From Leishmania infantum JPCM5 (taxonomy: Eukaryota; Euglenozoa; Kinetoplastea; Trypanosomatida; Trypanosomatidae), in contig NC_009411.2 of the NCBI RefSeq assembly GCF_000002875.2, positions 62,001 through 126,000 of the forward strand: a stretch of 64,000 nucleotides of DNA, in the 5' to 3' direction. This document shows, piece by piece, positions 41,781-52,134 of the stretch. The position numbers and the translations under genes are program-made. The first letter of the stretch is position 1, and each line of letters starts with the position of its first letter. The notes beneath the pieces are model-generated. The model had not been told where the DNA came from, made no database searches, and saw nothing but the letters and a program-made list of their open reading frames with translations.

Positions 41781-42365
41781 ATGAACGTGGAGGTGACGGG
41801 GCGGTGTTTCTTTACAGGAGATGACTACTACATATCTCTTCCCATCACCAACAAGGCGGCCAACCGCGGAGAGCCACGACAGCTTCTATGCAGTGAGATG
41901 ATTCACTGGGACGACTACCGGCAAGAGCGCGGCATCAACGACGGCAAACCACCGATGCAGCAACTGTTTGCCTCTTCTTACGCGGAGCCACTCGTGCGCA
42001 CCTTCGCCCTAGGCAATGATACATACGTGACGCAGGTGACGGGTGTGTCGGCGACCCAGGCCGGCTCATCCAGTCAAATGTTCAGTGCGGAGATGCTGCA
42101 CTGGGACGACTACTGCGCAGCGCGTGGCATCCACACAGGGGAACCGACCATGGCAAGTCTCTTCCGCCCCTTTGAAAGCAAAAACATTCTTGTGTTTGAC
42201 TTGAATGAGCGCAAGCTCACTGAGTTTGAAGGGAACAGCGTCGCGCTCATCTCATATGGCGCCGATCGACAGACGTACTGCAGTGAGATGGAGCACAGGG
42301 ACGATTATGTCAGAGCAAAAACTGGGCAGGCACCGCAGCCCAGCATGGCGTCGTTGTTCGCTTGA
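41781..42365 (+). CDS. 194-aa protein of three exact 65-residue repeats
   Basis: No known family is recognised. From MNVEVTGR the protein is wholly made of three units. Each begins with a strand-rich half and ends with (C/S)(S/A)EMxHxDDYxxxRGxxxGxPxMxxLF. The (S/A)EM triplets fall at residues 38, 103 and 168 and the MxxLF ends at 59, 124 and 189, a period of exactly 65. The third unit has lost the Trp of HWDDY (HRDDY) and the RG step. There is no signal peptide, membrane segment or catalytic motif. The even spacing points to a small repeat domain used for binding. The upstream extension to 41262 is rejected on splice-site grounds. Confidence 0.85.
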   Translation: MNVEVTGRCFFTGDDYYISLPITNKAANRGEPRQLLCSEMIHWDDYRQERGINDGKPPMQQLFASSYAEPLVRTFALGNDTYVTQVTGVSATQAGSSSQMFSAEMLHWDDYCAARGIHTGEPTMASLFRPFESKNILVFDLNERKLTEFEGNSVALISYGADRQTYCSEMEHRDDYVRAKTGQAPQPSMASLFA

Positions 42366-43721
42366 TGGCCCGAAGGTAGGCGAAGGCGTTCAGACGTGAC
42401 GAGGCGGCTTTCTGCTGCTGCTGCTGCGCCTGCGCCGCACTCCTTTTCGCATACAATCGACACATGACCAAGCCATGAAGCGACGCGCGTCTTTCCGTCT
42501 CTCTCCACGATTCTATCTCATAGCAGAGGAATATCTCGAGTGCACGTGTGCCCATGCACAGAAGTCGGCGTTGATGAACTCCATTTCCTTTAGCTTGCCG
42601 GTCTATTTGAGCCCTTGATACCGGCTACTTCACGCTGCGTAGTATCTCAGCGCCCAGCACACCGCACGCCGTATGCGGTGTATGCTCAGGCAGCCCCCTC
42701 TCCCCCCCTCCTATCCCCTGCCAGCGCCGGAGCCCCACTTCTCGTGGTAACAAGGGTCGAGAGTGCCTACGGCGTGGCAGGGGGGGGGGTCTGTGCGATG
42801 CATGGCCACACTGATGTGTCGGCGGTGGGGCCCTGGGTGGCGTTGCGTCGGGGTGGCCCGCGACAGCGAACACGCTTGTGCCGTCCATGTGGTAGGCAGG
42901 GTGTCGGCGTGGCTGGAACGCATTGCACCCGGCCCCGACTGCCGTTGCTGGTGCGGGGGGAGGGGGGGGCCTGTGTGCCACCCCTACGGGGATGCACAGC
43001 AGGTGGGCGCCGGCGTGACGGGCGCGGGTGTGAGGCGACCTGCAGAGCGCGGCGGTGGTGTGGAGTATGAGGCAGGGGCCGTGCTCGGATGGCTGAGCCG
43101 GCGCGTTGCTGTAGGGCGTGTGTGTGCAGGGCTGCTTGGCACCACGCGATGTGCCCGTGACAGGGCCCGGCATAGCGTGGAGTGCAGCTAAGCTCCGATG
43201 CACCGTGACAGAGAATGGACGGCCTGAAAAGCAAATTTTTTTACAAGGGATGCGAACGACGACCTGGAAGAGTGGCGATGAACGCGCTACGCTTGTTGCT
43301 GCGGACGGGGTGCTCTCGATATCTCGGCAGCGCGACTCTGCTTTTACTTTTTGGTTCACCTTCACTAGTTGCACTGGAGAAGAGATGGGGTTTGCCTCGA
43401 TATACAATGCTCTGGTGGTGGGGTGTTCACACCGCTGCTTGTCGCGCTTTTATTTCTCCACAAATCCATCCTCTCCACCGTCTACAACTCTCTCGAATCG
43501 TGTGTTTGCGGCGCCTGTGCGTGTTTCGTCTACGCGGTGTTGATTATGGGACATGGCGGCCTCTGTGCCACCTACGTTGTCGATGGGCTTTCTCACGCTT
43601 GCTCCTCCAAAACCTGCCGGTGAACATGCACGTGCCGGCAACCTCTCTGTGGGAGGTCTTTGCATAAAGAGCAGTAGACAGTCGAATCGCAGCGGTGCGT
43701 GCGTGTGTGCGCGGGGTGCTA
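42366..43721. other. Intergenic with repeat copy 4
   Basis: 3' UTR of the 65-residue-repeat gene, the repeat copy (42648-43216), then the leader of the nucleoporin gene with a pyrimidine-rich stretch at about 43445-43500. A 150-codon frame at 43215-43667 was considered and rejected. Confidence 0.6.
42648..43216 (+). repeat. SIDER-like dispersed repeat, copy 4
   Basis: Core as in the other copies. The 5' end is the CAGCGCC / GTATGCGGTGTATGC type, shared with copy 3. The internal GTGAGGCGACC and the 3' end from CCCGGCATAGCG to CACCGTGACA match copy 1 exactly or nearly so. It is therefore a mosaic of the two subtypes. Confidence 0.75.
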
Positions 43722-46700
43722 ATGAACGCGTTTGGTGGCGGTTTCAACCAAAACAAACCTGGTGGCTTTGGCCAGCAGGCCCAACCAGCGCAAGCGGCAT
43801 TCGGCCAGCAGGCGCAGGCAGGAGGCTTTGGACAACAGCCGCCGCAGCAGGTCGGCGGCTTCGGCCAGCAGACGGGTGGATTTGGCCAACCGGCACAACC
43901 ACAAAGCGGATTTGGCCAGGCGGGTATGTCGCAAGCAGCGGGCGGCTTTGGCCAGGCTCAGCAGCAGCCAGTCGCCGGCTTCGGGCAGCAACCGCAGGTT
44001 AGTGGATTTGGCCAGCAGGCGACCCAACAGGCTGCCGGATTCGGGCAGCAGGCGGGTGGATTTGGCCCGCAGTCGCAGCAGCAAGGCGGCTTTGGTCAAG
44101 CGGCTGCAGCGCCACAGACTGGGGCCTTTGGCCAGCAGCCGCCGCAGCAGATGAGTGGCTTTGGCCAACAGTCTCAGCAGCAGGTCGGTGGCTTCGGCCT
44201 GCAGCCCGCCACTGCTATGGGGGGCTTTGGGCAGCAGCCGCAGCAGGCAGGCGGATTTGGGCAGCAGACGGGTGGATTTGGCCAGCAGTCGCAGCAGCAA
44301 GGCGGATTTGGACAAACGCCGCCACAGCAGCAGAGCGGTTTCGGACAGGCGGCTGCCGGCGGCTTCGGTGCGGGGCGAGGCGGCGTTGGCTTCGGTGCAG
44401 CTGGCGGCTTTAATCAGTCAACAGCGCAGGGAGGAGGGTTCGGTGCTTCTCAGCCGGCCGTGAATGCTTTTGGGCGACCACAGCAAGCGCAGGGTGGATT
44501 TGGCACCCAGACCACTGCTGGTGCTCAGCTCGGCGGCGGACAGGGCACGGGTGGCTTTGGCGCTGCTCCTCAGGGCGGCTTCGGCTCACAGCAGCCGGCG
44601 CCTGGTGGCTTTGGCCAACAGGCGGCTACCGGCGGCTTCGGCCAGTCCGCTGCACCAGGTGGCTTCGGCACTGCACAACAGACTGGTGCTGGTGGGTTCG
44701 GTGCTGGACGCGGCACTACAGGCTTTGGCGGGCCGCAGGCCACCGCCGGTGGCTTCGGCGCCGGCCGCGGGGCCACCGGCTTCGGACAGGCTGCGCAGGG
44801 TGGGTTCGGTGCGCAGCAGCCAGCCGCCAGTGGGTTTGGACAAGTGCAGCAGCAGGCGGCCGGCTTCGGAGCACAGCAGGCGACGGCCGGGGGCTTTGGG
44901 CAACCTGCTCAGGGCGGCTTTGGCAACGGTGCTTCCCAAACCATCACTGGTGGTGGATTTGGCGGGGCCCAGCAACAACAGCCGCAGGGCTCCGCCGGCG
45001 GGTTCGGAGCTCAGCCCAGCGCCGCAGGCGGCTTCGGACAGGCCACCGGTGGCTTTGGAGCTCAGCAGCCAGCTGTTAGTGGATTCGGCCAGGCAGCGCA
45101 AGGCGGCGCCTTCGGCCAGCAGTCACAGCCCGCCGCGGGCGGGTTCGGCGCAGGCCGCGGCACCACCGGCTTCAATGTCGGGGGCGGCTTTGGGGGCTCA
45201 CAGCAACAGCCGCAGACCGCCGCGGGCGGATTTGGGGCCCCGAAAGGCGCGGCAGGTGGGTTTGGGCAGGCCGCTGGTGGCGGATTTGGACAAGGAGTGG
45301 GCGGCTTTGGCGCACAGCAGCCAAAAGCTGGCGGCTTCGGTCAAGCAGCCCCCGCTACCGGCTTCGGGCAGGCTGCCTCCGCTTCTGGCTTCGGTGCGCA
45401 GCCGCCGGCCACTGGTGGCTTTGGGCAGGCACCTGCTGCAGCAGCACTTGCCAGTGCGCCGGCCGCTGGCTCTGGCGTGAATGTGGGCCGTCCCACTGAC
45501 TTGGCTTTCATGTCCCTTCCTGACTACAACGCAACGCCGTATGGCAACGTGCTGCTCTTCGACTCATACGAGCGGCCTCAGGCGGCCAAGCAGACGGCGA
45601 AGACGATCGAGGATAACTTGAAGCCCGTTGTACCTCCAGCCCGTCGGGCGATGCACACGTGGATGGTGACGCAGATGCGGGTGCCTGACGAGAACACGTT
45701 GATGAAGCAAGTACCAGCGTCCCTCGCCTCGAGCGCCCTGTCGCCAGTGGCGCTGAAGGAGATGCTGGTCCCTGCTGTGCAGCTCGGCGGCGCCGCGGCA
45801 GGAGAGCCCGCCGGGGCGCAGAAGCGGGTGTCGCACGACTCGCCACGGCGGCCGTCGCCCGCGACGGCGGATGCGCCGATCGTCAACGCCGCTGTGCCAC
45901 GGTGCACCAACCCTGAGTATACCCTGGAGCCCAGCCTCGCTCAGCTGGCCACCTACACCCCCGAGGAGCTCCGCCGCGTCTCACGCTTCACGATTAGTCG
46001 TCTCGACGGCTCGTGTGAGGTACGCTTTTTGGAGCCGGTGAACCTGGTGCGCGTCGACGTAGCCGCGGTGGTGCACCTCGGCAGTGACGGGCACGTTGCA
46101 TTGTACCCTGACGGCGACGCCCCGCCCTTGTCGAGCGGTTTGAACGTGCGAGCCGAGGTGCGGGTGCGCGATCCTACCGGCAAGGCCACGGAGGGCATCG
46201 CCCGCTACTGCGCGGAAACGCGCGCCCACTTCGTGGGTCACCGGCAGGGGTGTTGCGTCTACCGTCTGAACGACAGCAGTTCCGCGGCCGGCGCGTCCCG
46301 TGCGGCTCTTGGGCAGGATGCGAGCGACACCGCCCCGCTCTCCATCATCCACGACGAGGATGAGCACTCGCACGACCTCGACCGCTCGAGTGACGACAGT
46401 GAGGAGGAAGACACAGACGACATACGCAGCGCCGATCAGCCGCAGGCGGCCACTGGTAGCGGAGGCGCACTGGCGATTGCCGATGCGGAAGTGCGCACGT
46501 ACACGGTGCCGCCGCCACCAGCGACGCGAAGGCCAGTGGTAGAGCGGCGCCTGACGCTGGCTTCGGCTGCTGACTTCGATCTGCCGTACGCCCTGCCGGA
46601 CATGAGCGTGGAGAGCAAGTGCGAGCCGTTCTCGGTGAAGCTGGGGACATCGCGCCGCACGACTGAGCCGCGCGTGTACTACGTGCGCGCGCAGGAGTCG

Positions 46701-48365
46701 ATCATTCAGCGCACCTACGTCAACCATCCACCGCGGTTGCAGCCCTCGGAGCGGACGATTCGCGGCATGCTAGCGAGGAGCGTGCGAGCCGGCTGGAGCA
46801 CTGCCGGCAGCGTTGCGTTCCCGTCGCACGCGGAGTTACGCGACGGGGCGGAGGTGGGTGGCGCGGTGCCAGAGGTGGTGGGTGCCTGCGCCGTTGCCGC
46901 CACTCCGTTTCACTGGCACAAGCCGTCCCAGAAAGCGCTCACCCAGTGCGCTGTGGCGCTGCTTCGCCTGTTTCTGCAGCACACCGACGTGGCAGACGAC
47001 GCGGCGTGTCCACTGGCATCGATTCATCTCCACCGCAACAAGAGCCACAACACGCTCTCGGCGGAGAAGCTGAAGGTGGCGTCCAATGCCATCGAAGGCG
47101 TGATCTCGGCAGCTGGCAAGGCATCTCTCTCTCGCGTAGAGCTGCTCTCCACGCGGCAGACCTGCACCGTCCTCTCCCTTCTCTCCGCCCTCTACGCCCT
47201 GCCTGAGGCGGACGCCGCTGTCCCGAACGCGATGGAGGAGGCGCGGTACCTTACGCAGCTGCGCCATCGAAATCTGGCTGGCTGGCTGAAAACGGAGCTC
47301 GCTGCCTTTCTCGACAGCTCCGCTACGCGTGCGGTGAAGTTGTCCCCTGCGGAGGAACTGGTGCAGGCTATGCTGTGCCACAGGCTTCGCGAGGCCCGCG
47401 CCTCCGCTCAGTCGGTCGCGAACGCGGAGCTGGCGCGTGTGGTGCGCGTGTGCGGGGAGGGGAACCAGTTTGGCGGTTACATCGAGATGGCGAAGAGCGG
47501 GTTCAAGGACGGTGAGGAGGTGCGCCAGCGTGTCGTGAGCCTCCTCTCTGGCAAGGTGGAACCCTTCATCCGTGACGAGGAGTACACGGGCCTGGACGAA
47601 GAGACAGCTGAGGTATGCGCGGCCCCGACGGCGGCCACGTGGAAACAGCTGCTGGGCATCTTCACTTTCTACGGCTGTGTCCCGGATACGCCGGCCGAGG
47701 ACATAATTCATGCCTTCCTCGAGCGGCTGCGCGCACCGTCGTCGCGCAAGCTCAATCCTTTGCCTCCGTACGCCGAACGTGTCGACACCGCTGTGCTGCG
47801 GACGCACCGTGGGAAAGATGTTGTGCGGCGCGGCAACACCTTCCAAGATGCTGCGTTGCTGCTCTTGGAAGGATTCGCCAACGGCTCGGCTCCCCCGGCT
47901 GCCTGCCTGCACCCCCACGCGTCGAGCTACTCGGGCGCCGACTATCTCACTGCCTTCGTGATTGTGGCTGCGATCCGCGCTGTCCAAGTACCGAGGGAGC
48001 AAGCCTACAGAGATGCGGAGCTGTCGGTGCTTCTCGGCATGACGGCAGAACTCGAGTGCAACGACGAGACGTGGTTCTGGGGCCTCCTTCCTCTGCACAT
48101 GATCGAGTCGCCCGCCAACCGCCTCGACGCCGTGCGCGCGTTTTGCAAACGCAACGCCATGCGTGCCAGCGTTCAGAAGCAGCTGGGCGAGCCCCAGGCG
48201 GATTACGATAGATTAGTAAGCCTGATGCGTGTGAACGAGGGCTGGCTGGAGCCGGTTTACGTCCCTCCAGAGGAGGAGAGGAGTGCCGCAGAGAACATGC
48301 CGAGCGTAAGGACGCACGCCGCCCTCGAGAAGGCACTGGCAAAGCTGGCGATAGAGCTGTGGTAA
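43722..48365 (+). CDS. NUP158: Nup98-Nup96-type FG nucleoporin (Nup158 of trypanosomes)
   Basis: A 1547-residue nuclear-pore protein from ATG (MNAFGGGF). Residues 1-~570 are a dense FG domain, mostly GGFGQ and GFGAQ units rich in Gln and Ala, which forms the permeability barrier. Residues ~745-855 match the Nup98 autoproteolytic domain (RFTISRLDG, VRFLEPVN, VHL...VALYPDGD, GLNVRAEV). The cleavage-site triplet HFS is replaced by DSS (D851-S853, after VYRLN), so self-cleavage is not expected. An acidic Ser/Asp/Glu linker follows, then an alpha-helical Nup96/ACE1-type scaffold (~1000-1547). Nup98 and Nup96 thus appear to stay in one chain, as I recall for T. brucei Nup158. The start at GTG upstream was rejected. 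Confidence 0.93.
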   Translation: MNAFGGGFNQNKPGGFGQQAQPAQAAFGQQAQAGGFGQQPPQQVGGFGQQTGGFGQPAQPQSGFGQAGMSQAAGGFGQAQQQPVAGFGQQPQVSGFGQQATQQAAGFGQQAGGFGPQSQQQGGFGQAAAAPQTGAFGQQPPQQMSGFGQQSQQQVGGFGLQPATAMGGFGQQPQQAGGFGQQTGGFGQQSQQQGGFGQTPPQQQSGFGQAAAGGFGAGRGGVGFGAAGGFNQSTAQGGGFGASQPAVNAFGRPQQAQGGFGTQTTAGAQLGGGQGTGGFGAAPQGGFGSQQPAPGGFGQQAATGGFGQSAAPGGFGTAQQTGAGGFGAGRGTTGFGGPQATAGGFGAGRGATGFGQAAQGGFGAQQPAASGFGQVQQQAAGFGAQQATAGGFGQPAQGGFGNGASQTITGGGFGGAQQQQPQGSAGGFGAQPSAAGGFGQATGGFGAQQPAVSGFGQAAQGGAFGQQSQPAAGGFGAGRGTTGFNVGGGFGGSQQQPQTAAGGFGAPKGAAGGFGQAAGGGFGQGVGGFGAQQPKAGGFGQAAPATGFGQAASASGFGAQPPATGGFGQAPAAAALASAPAAGSGVNVGRPTDLAFMSLPDYNATPYGNVLLFDSYERPQAAKQTAKTIEDNLKPVVPPARRAMHTWMVTQMRVPDENTLMKQVPASLASSALSPVALKEMLVPAVQLGGAAAGEPAGAQKRVSHDSPRRPSPATADAPIVNAAVPRCTNPEYTLEPSLAQLATYTPEELRRVSRFTISRLDGSCEVRFLEPVNLVRVDVAAVVHLGSDGHVALYPDGDAPPLSSGLNVRAEVRVRDPTGKATEGIARYCAETRAHFVGHRQGCCVYRLNDSSSAAGASRAALGQDASDTAPLSIIHDEDEHSHDLDRSSDDSEEEDTDDIRSADQPQAATGSGGALAIADAEVRTYTVPPPPATRRPVVERRLTLASAADFDLPYALPDMSVESKCEPFSVKLGTSRRTTEPRVYYVRAQESIIQRTYVNHPPRLQPSERTIRGMLARSVRAGWSTAGSVAFPSHAELRDGAEVGGAVPEVVGACAVAATPFHWHKPSQKALTQCAVALLRLFLQHTDVADDAACPLASIHLHRNKSHNTLSAEKLKVASNAIEGVISAAGKASLSRVELLSTRQTCTVLSLLSALYALPEADAAVPNAMEEARYLTQLRHRNLAGWLKTELAAFLDSSATRAVKLSPAEELVQAMLCHRLREARASAQSVANAELARVVRVCGEGNQFGGYIEMAKSGFKDGEEVRQRVVSLLSGKVEPFIRDEEYTGLDEETAEVCAAPTAATWKQLLGIFTFYGCVPDTPAEDIIHAFLERLRAPSSRKLNPLPPYAERVDTAVLRTHRGKDVVRRGNTFQDAALLLLEGFANGSAPPAACLHPHASSYSGADYLTAFVIVAAIRAVQVPREQAYRDAELSVLLGMTAELECNDETWFWGLLPLHMIESPANRLDAVRAFCKRNAMRASVQKQLGEPQADYDRLVSLMRVNEGWLEPVYVPPEEERSAAENMPSVRTHAALEKALAKLAIELW
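43740..45430 (+). repeat. FG-repeat coding region
   Basis: Degenerate tandem GGNTTYGGNCARCAG-type units coding for G(G)FGQQ and variants. Long open frames on the other strand and in other frames here are by-products of this composition. Confidence 0.9.
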
Positions 48366-49941
48366 GGGTAACGCAGCCGGCAAGGGCGTGACGCGACTGA
48401 GACAAGGCGTAGCGCACGCACACGGACTCGTGCCAGTGGGTATCTGTGGACGTTTGTGTGTGTTAGCGTCTCCATCGGACGGCTTAGAGCAGCGGGCGCG
48501 TGTCTTACATTTTTTTGTCTTCTGTGTTCCTGCCACATCGCTCGAGCGCTGCACCTTGATTGAGAATGGCCTCTGGCCAGTCGTGCGCGCCACTCGCTGT
48601 TTCTTACGTGTGTAGGGTAATGAAGGGGTGCGTGTGCGTATGCGTGTTTGTGTGTGCGCGTCGTGCGTTGGCTTTTGCCACTTGACTCCGTTGTCATGGT
48701 GATGGCAGTGCTGCATGCATTCTCTCTGTCTTGGGATGCCAAAAACGTGTCGTGCCTTTGCCATCCGCATCAGTCTTTGTCGTTGCCGTGTAGTGGTTCA
48801 TTTTGTTTTGCCAGAGAGGGAGGGCAGCGCCTATGTCGCACCTGCGCGTGTGTGCCTGTGCTGGTCTCTGTGCTTGTAGGGGTTCGCCTGTGGCTTTAGG
48901 AGGAGGTGCAGCGACATGCAGGCACACGCGCGCTAACGCATCGGTGCCTGACTCGTCTCGTGAATACACTATAAGAGAAACACAGGAGCACAGTATGCGT
49001 GCATCGCGACTCAGCGGCGTGATTGCGCGCATGCGCGTGCATGTGCTTGACATCGCAAAGGACTGCCACTTCACGCATCTAGTTCAGAAGGGCGCACGGG
49101 AATTCCTCAGACCCCACTCCACGATAGGATCTCTGCACACGAAATGGATGGCAGTCGATGGTGGCAACATCACACGCTTGTGTGTGCCCTGGAAACATGT
49201 GAGGCTTGGCCCGGTCTCTGTCGAGGACGGCTAGCGCACTCCAGCTGCACGCTGAAGAGGGGCGATACATCCAGAGGCCATAAAGTGTTTACTGCTTTTC
49301 TCAGGTGGGCGCACGCAGCGCTGCCGTTGCTGTCAAGGGCACCGTCTGTGGTGCGAGGGCACTGCTGCTCCATCCTTGTTGTTCTTCGGTTGTAGCTGTG
49401 CTTCTGTGTGCTACGTTCCTTGCACCGCTGACGTGTGAAGGGGGCAGAAGGCCTCTCCACGCATGGCTGCCTCGCCTTGATCTTTCTCCACGCTGATGAT
49501 GCGTCCATCCTCCCCCATCCTCCCCCTTCCCTCCCCTTTTCTCGCCGCTCTCTCAACGCCGCACAAGCTGTACTCGTGCTGCTTCCCGTTGCTTGCGTAA
49601 CGGCCGTTCGCTACGACCAGCGAGAAGCTCTTCTTGGTTGTTCACTCGCTATATGATTTGACTGCTGCCATTTGTTTTGCCTTCTCTGCTTCTCTGCTCT
49701 TTCCTCGCAGTTGTGTGCGCGTGCGCCAGCATCCTGGACGTCCGCTGTCTGTGAGCGGTTTTGTTCCGTTGCTGTATGCGTGCTTGCTGGTGGGCTCTCT
49801 TGGCGAGTGCGTGACATGTGATGCGCGTGCAAGAGCCTCTCCTCGCCGTCGTCTCACCCTCATCAGTGCGCTTCTTCACCCACGTGGGTCCATACGTCCA
49901 TTCCCTTCTCGCCTAAAGGCTCTTTCTCTTGTCTGACCATT
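48366..49941. other. Intergenic between the nucleoporin and ATG9 genes
   Basis: About 1.6 kb. GT-rich stretches (48620-48670) and CT tracts (49500-49545, 49676-49706) are present. The nearest pyrimidine tract to ATG9 (about 49900-49932, TTCTC and TCTTTCTCTTGTC) contains the acceptor region. No gene or RNA is supported. Confidence 0.55.
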
Positions 49942-52134
49942 ATGGCATGGCAGCTGCGGGCCTCGGTGCTGCGCGTCCCGCGCTTCACCCTTCGCTTTCC
50001 CGGGAGCGGCAGGATAGAAGACATGCGCCTCTTTACACAGACGCTCTACAGGTACTGGTACCACAAGGGCTTTTGGGGCGCCACCGTTGCCTCTGCGGTT
50101 GATTTTCTCAATACCTTTGTTCTCTTTATTGTGGCGGTCATCTTCACGATGCGGTTCGACTGGGCGGTAGCTCTCAGCTGCGTGGAATCGGAGTGTGCTG
50201 CGCACCCACTGGTGAGAGGGCTGCACGCCCCGTACATCTTCCGTAGCACGTTCTGGGGCCACCTATGGGGATTCATTTTTCTCAGCTCCACTGTCGGCTC
50301 CTGCGCGTACGAGCTGGCGCGCTTCGTGGAGACGTACTACCTGCAGTACGAGGTCGAGGAGGTTGCTCGCGAGGCTGGCGTCGACACCGGCTTCCTTACT
50401 CCGCTGCACCGCTGGCGCTATCACCTGCAGCGTGGCCTGGATGGGCGAGCCGGGCACGAGTTCATCGGCTTGTGCGGCGGCGACGCAATCGCGCTCAGCA
50501 CCGCAGGATGGGGCGAGTTTCTAGAGACCATTTGCGCGGCGGTTGGCCGCAGCGGCAGCGTCAAATTTGGCGCTCCTGGCGAACCGCTGGATCCCCTACG
50601 TGCTGTCCAGGGCCTTATGCAGTTGGAGAACTACCTGATTGCGCTGCATGAGGCTGATGCGTTGCGGGGTACCGCACTCCAGTACGTCAGCCCAAGCGTG
50701 ATCAGGACCCTGATCGACTCCATGTTTGATGCCTTCCGTACAGTCGAATCCCGGCATAAGTGCGTATGGGCCGTCCGCTCCACCATGGTCACCTACGCCG
50801 TGCTGTACGGGGCGGGGTTTCTCTTCTTTTGCGTGTACGTGACGCTCAAGGTGCTCGTGAAGAACGCGGCCCAGGTCAAGGTCAACTACTGGGCCCTCTC
50901 CCAGCGCATGTGGACAACGGAGGCGCAATGGCGCTTTCGGCTCTACAACGAGGTGGAGCACCTGCACGCGTGTCGCCTGCGTGCCGGGTCGGAGGTGGCC
51001 GAGCGCATGGTGGATCGGCTGCGGGTGTCGAACAGCGTTTCTAGATTTGTGCGGCGGGTCTGCAGCACGTGCGTGCTTGTGACTGCCATCCTATCCTTTC
51101 TGAATCCGGCTCTTCTCATCGGCTCCTCCATTGGCGGGCTCACTCTCGTTTGGTGGCTCACGCTCGCTTTGATGCTGTATGCGTGTGCGCCAGAGGTGGA
51201 CCCTCGGGAGCGCGAGTACGCGTACATCACCGACCTGGAGCGGCTCGTTGACAGCATCCACTACGACGCGGCGGAGTGGTTCCATTCGGCGGACGCTTTC
51301 TACGAGCACATCACGACGACCTTTTTCAAGAATCGGCTTCTAGTGGTGGTGACCGGCCTCCTCGAAAGTCTCGCGCTGCCTGTCTTGCTCGTGTATGCCC
51401 TGGGGGACGGCAGCGTAGAGGCGTTGGTCGAGTTTGTGTTACAGCACTCGACGACGGTGGACGGTGTCGGCTCGATCGCCGCCGGCTCCGACTGGAGCTC
51501 CTCTTCTCTCTCCAGGACGCCGCCGGGGGAGCACGACTCAGGCGGGGTCAATCACGCGTCAGCGTCGACGCACAGCAAAGACGCTGACACAAGCGCCACA
51601 TTGCTCGGCAAGCCCGCAGCTGCCACTGGCTCTGCACACAAGCGGGCAGAGAAGGTGCAGCTGTCGGTCGCCAGTTTTGCTGCGGTGTACTCACAATGGA
51701 CGCTGCGGCACATCGACGGCCCGACAGGCAGGGAGTCTCCGGCAAGCTGCCAGGACGCTGCCCTCAACAACTTCCTGCGGCAGCTTAGTCTCCGCGTGCG
51801 GGAGGCAGCCATCACGCACGCAGCCAGCGTCGCCTCCGCGGATGAGCTGATGATATCCAGAGACTCATTGGCGCCGTCGAAGTCGGTACGCTCGGAGCGC
51901 CGCTTTAGGGTACCCCGAGAAGACGCCGAGCAACGGATCGACGGGGCCGACGGCGAAACCAGCGGGCTGCCGGCGTTTGCGGCGGGTAGCACAACCGCAC
52001 ACGAGCGTGAGCAGCTGTTCGTGTCGCAGGTGTCCTCGTCGCGCCACGCCTTTCACTTCTCTCGGACAACTCAGCTACCGCTGAACCGTCGAGAAGCGGC
52101 AGACTACGGAACTGAAAAGGGAGGCGCCCTGTGA
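49942..52134 (+). CDS. ATG9: Autophagy protein 9 (ATG9)
   Basis: ATG9 is the lipid-scramblase membrane protein that seeds autophagosomes on small Golgi-derived vesicles. The 730-residue product has hydrophobic segments at about 47-72, 107-128, 278-303, 380-418 (two helices) and 465-485, matching the ATG9 layout. Family blocks seen are YRYWYHKGFWG before the first helix, MQLENYLIAL (the RxENYLIAL motif) near 226-236, YNEVEHLHACRL near 333-345 and FxKNRLLVVVTGLLESLALPVLL. The Ser/Thr-rich tail (~490-730) lies in the cytosol and probably carries phosphorylation sites. Length is at the short end for the family. Identification is firm. Confidence 0.93.
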   Translation: MAWQLRASVLRVPRFTLRFPGSGRIEDMRLFTQTLYRYWYHKGFWGATVASAVDFLNTFVLFIVAVIFTMRFDWAVALSCVESECAAHPLVRGLHAPYIFRSTFWGHLWGFIFLSSTVGSCAYELARFVETYYLQYEVEEVAREAGVDTGFLTPLHRWRYHLQRGLDGRAGHEFIGLCGGDAIALSTAGWGEFLETICAAVGRSGSVKFGAPGEPLDPLRAVQGLMQLENYLIALHEADALRGTALQYVSPSVIRTLIDSMFDAFRTVESRHKCVWAVRSTMVTYAVLYGAGFLFFCVYVTLKVLVKNAAQVKVNYWALSQRMWTTEAQWRFRLYNEVEHLHACRLRAGSEVAERMVDRLRVSNSVSRFVRRVCSTCVLVTAILSFLNPALLIGSSIGGLTLVWWLTLALMLYACAPEVDPREREYAYITDLERLVDSIHYDAAEWFHSADAFYEHITTTFFKNRLLVVVTGLLESLALPVLLVYALGDGSVEALVEFVLQHSTTVDGVGSIAAGSDWSSSSLSRTPPGEHDSGGVNHASASTHSKDADTSATLLGKPAAATGSAHKRAEKVQLSVASFAAVYSQWTLRHIDGPTGRESPASCQDAALNNFLRQLSLRVREAAITHAASVASADELMISRDSLAPSKSVRSERRFRVPREDAEQRIDGADGETSGLPAFAAGSTTAHEREQLFVSQVSSSRHAFHFSRTTQLPLNRREAADYGTEKGGAL

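Noticed and set aside
43215..43667. 150-codon ATG frame between repeat copy 4 and the nucleoporin gene
   Set aside because: It begins at the end of the repeat, has no domain, and lies in the pyrimidine-rich leader of the next gene.
46836..48098. 420-codon minus-strand frame
   Set aside because: Shadow of the nucleoporin gene on the opposite strand; high GC keeps antisense frames open.
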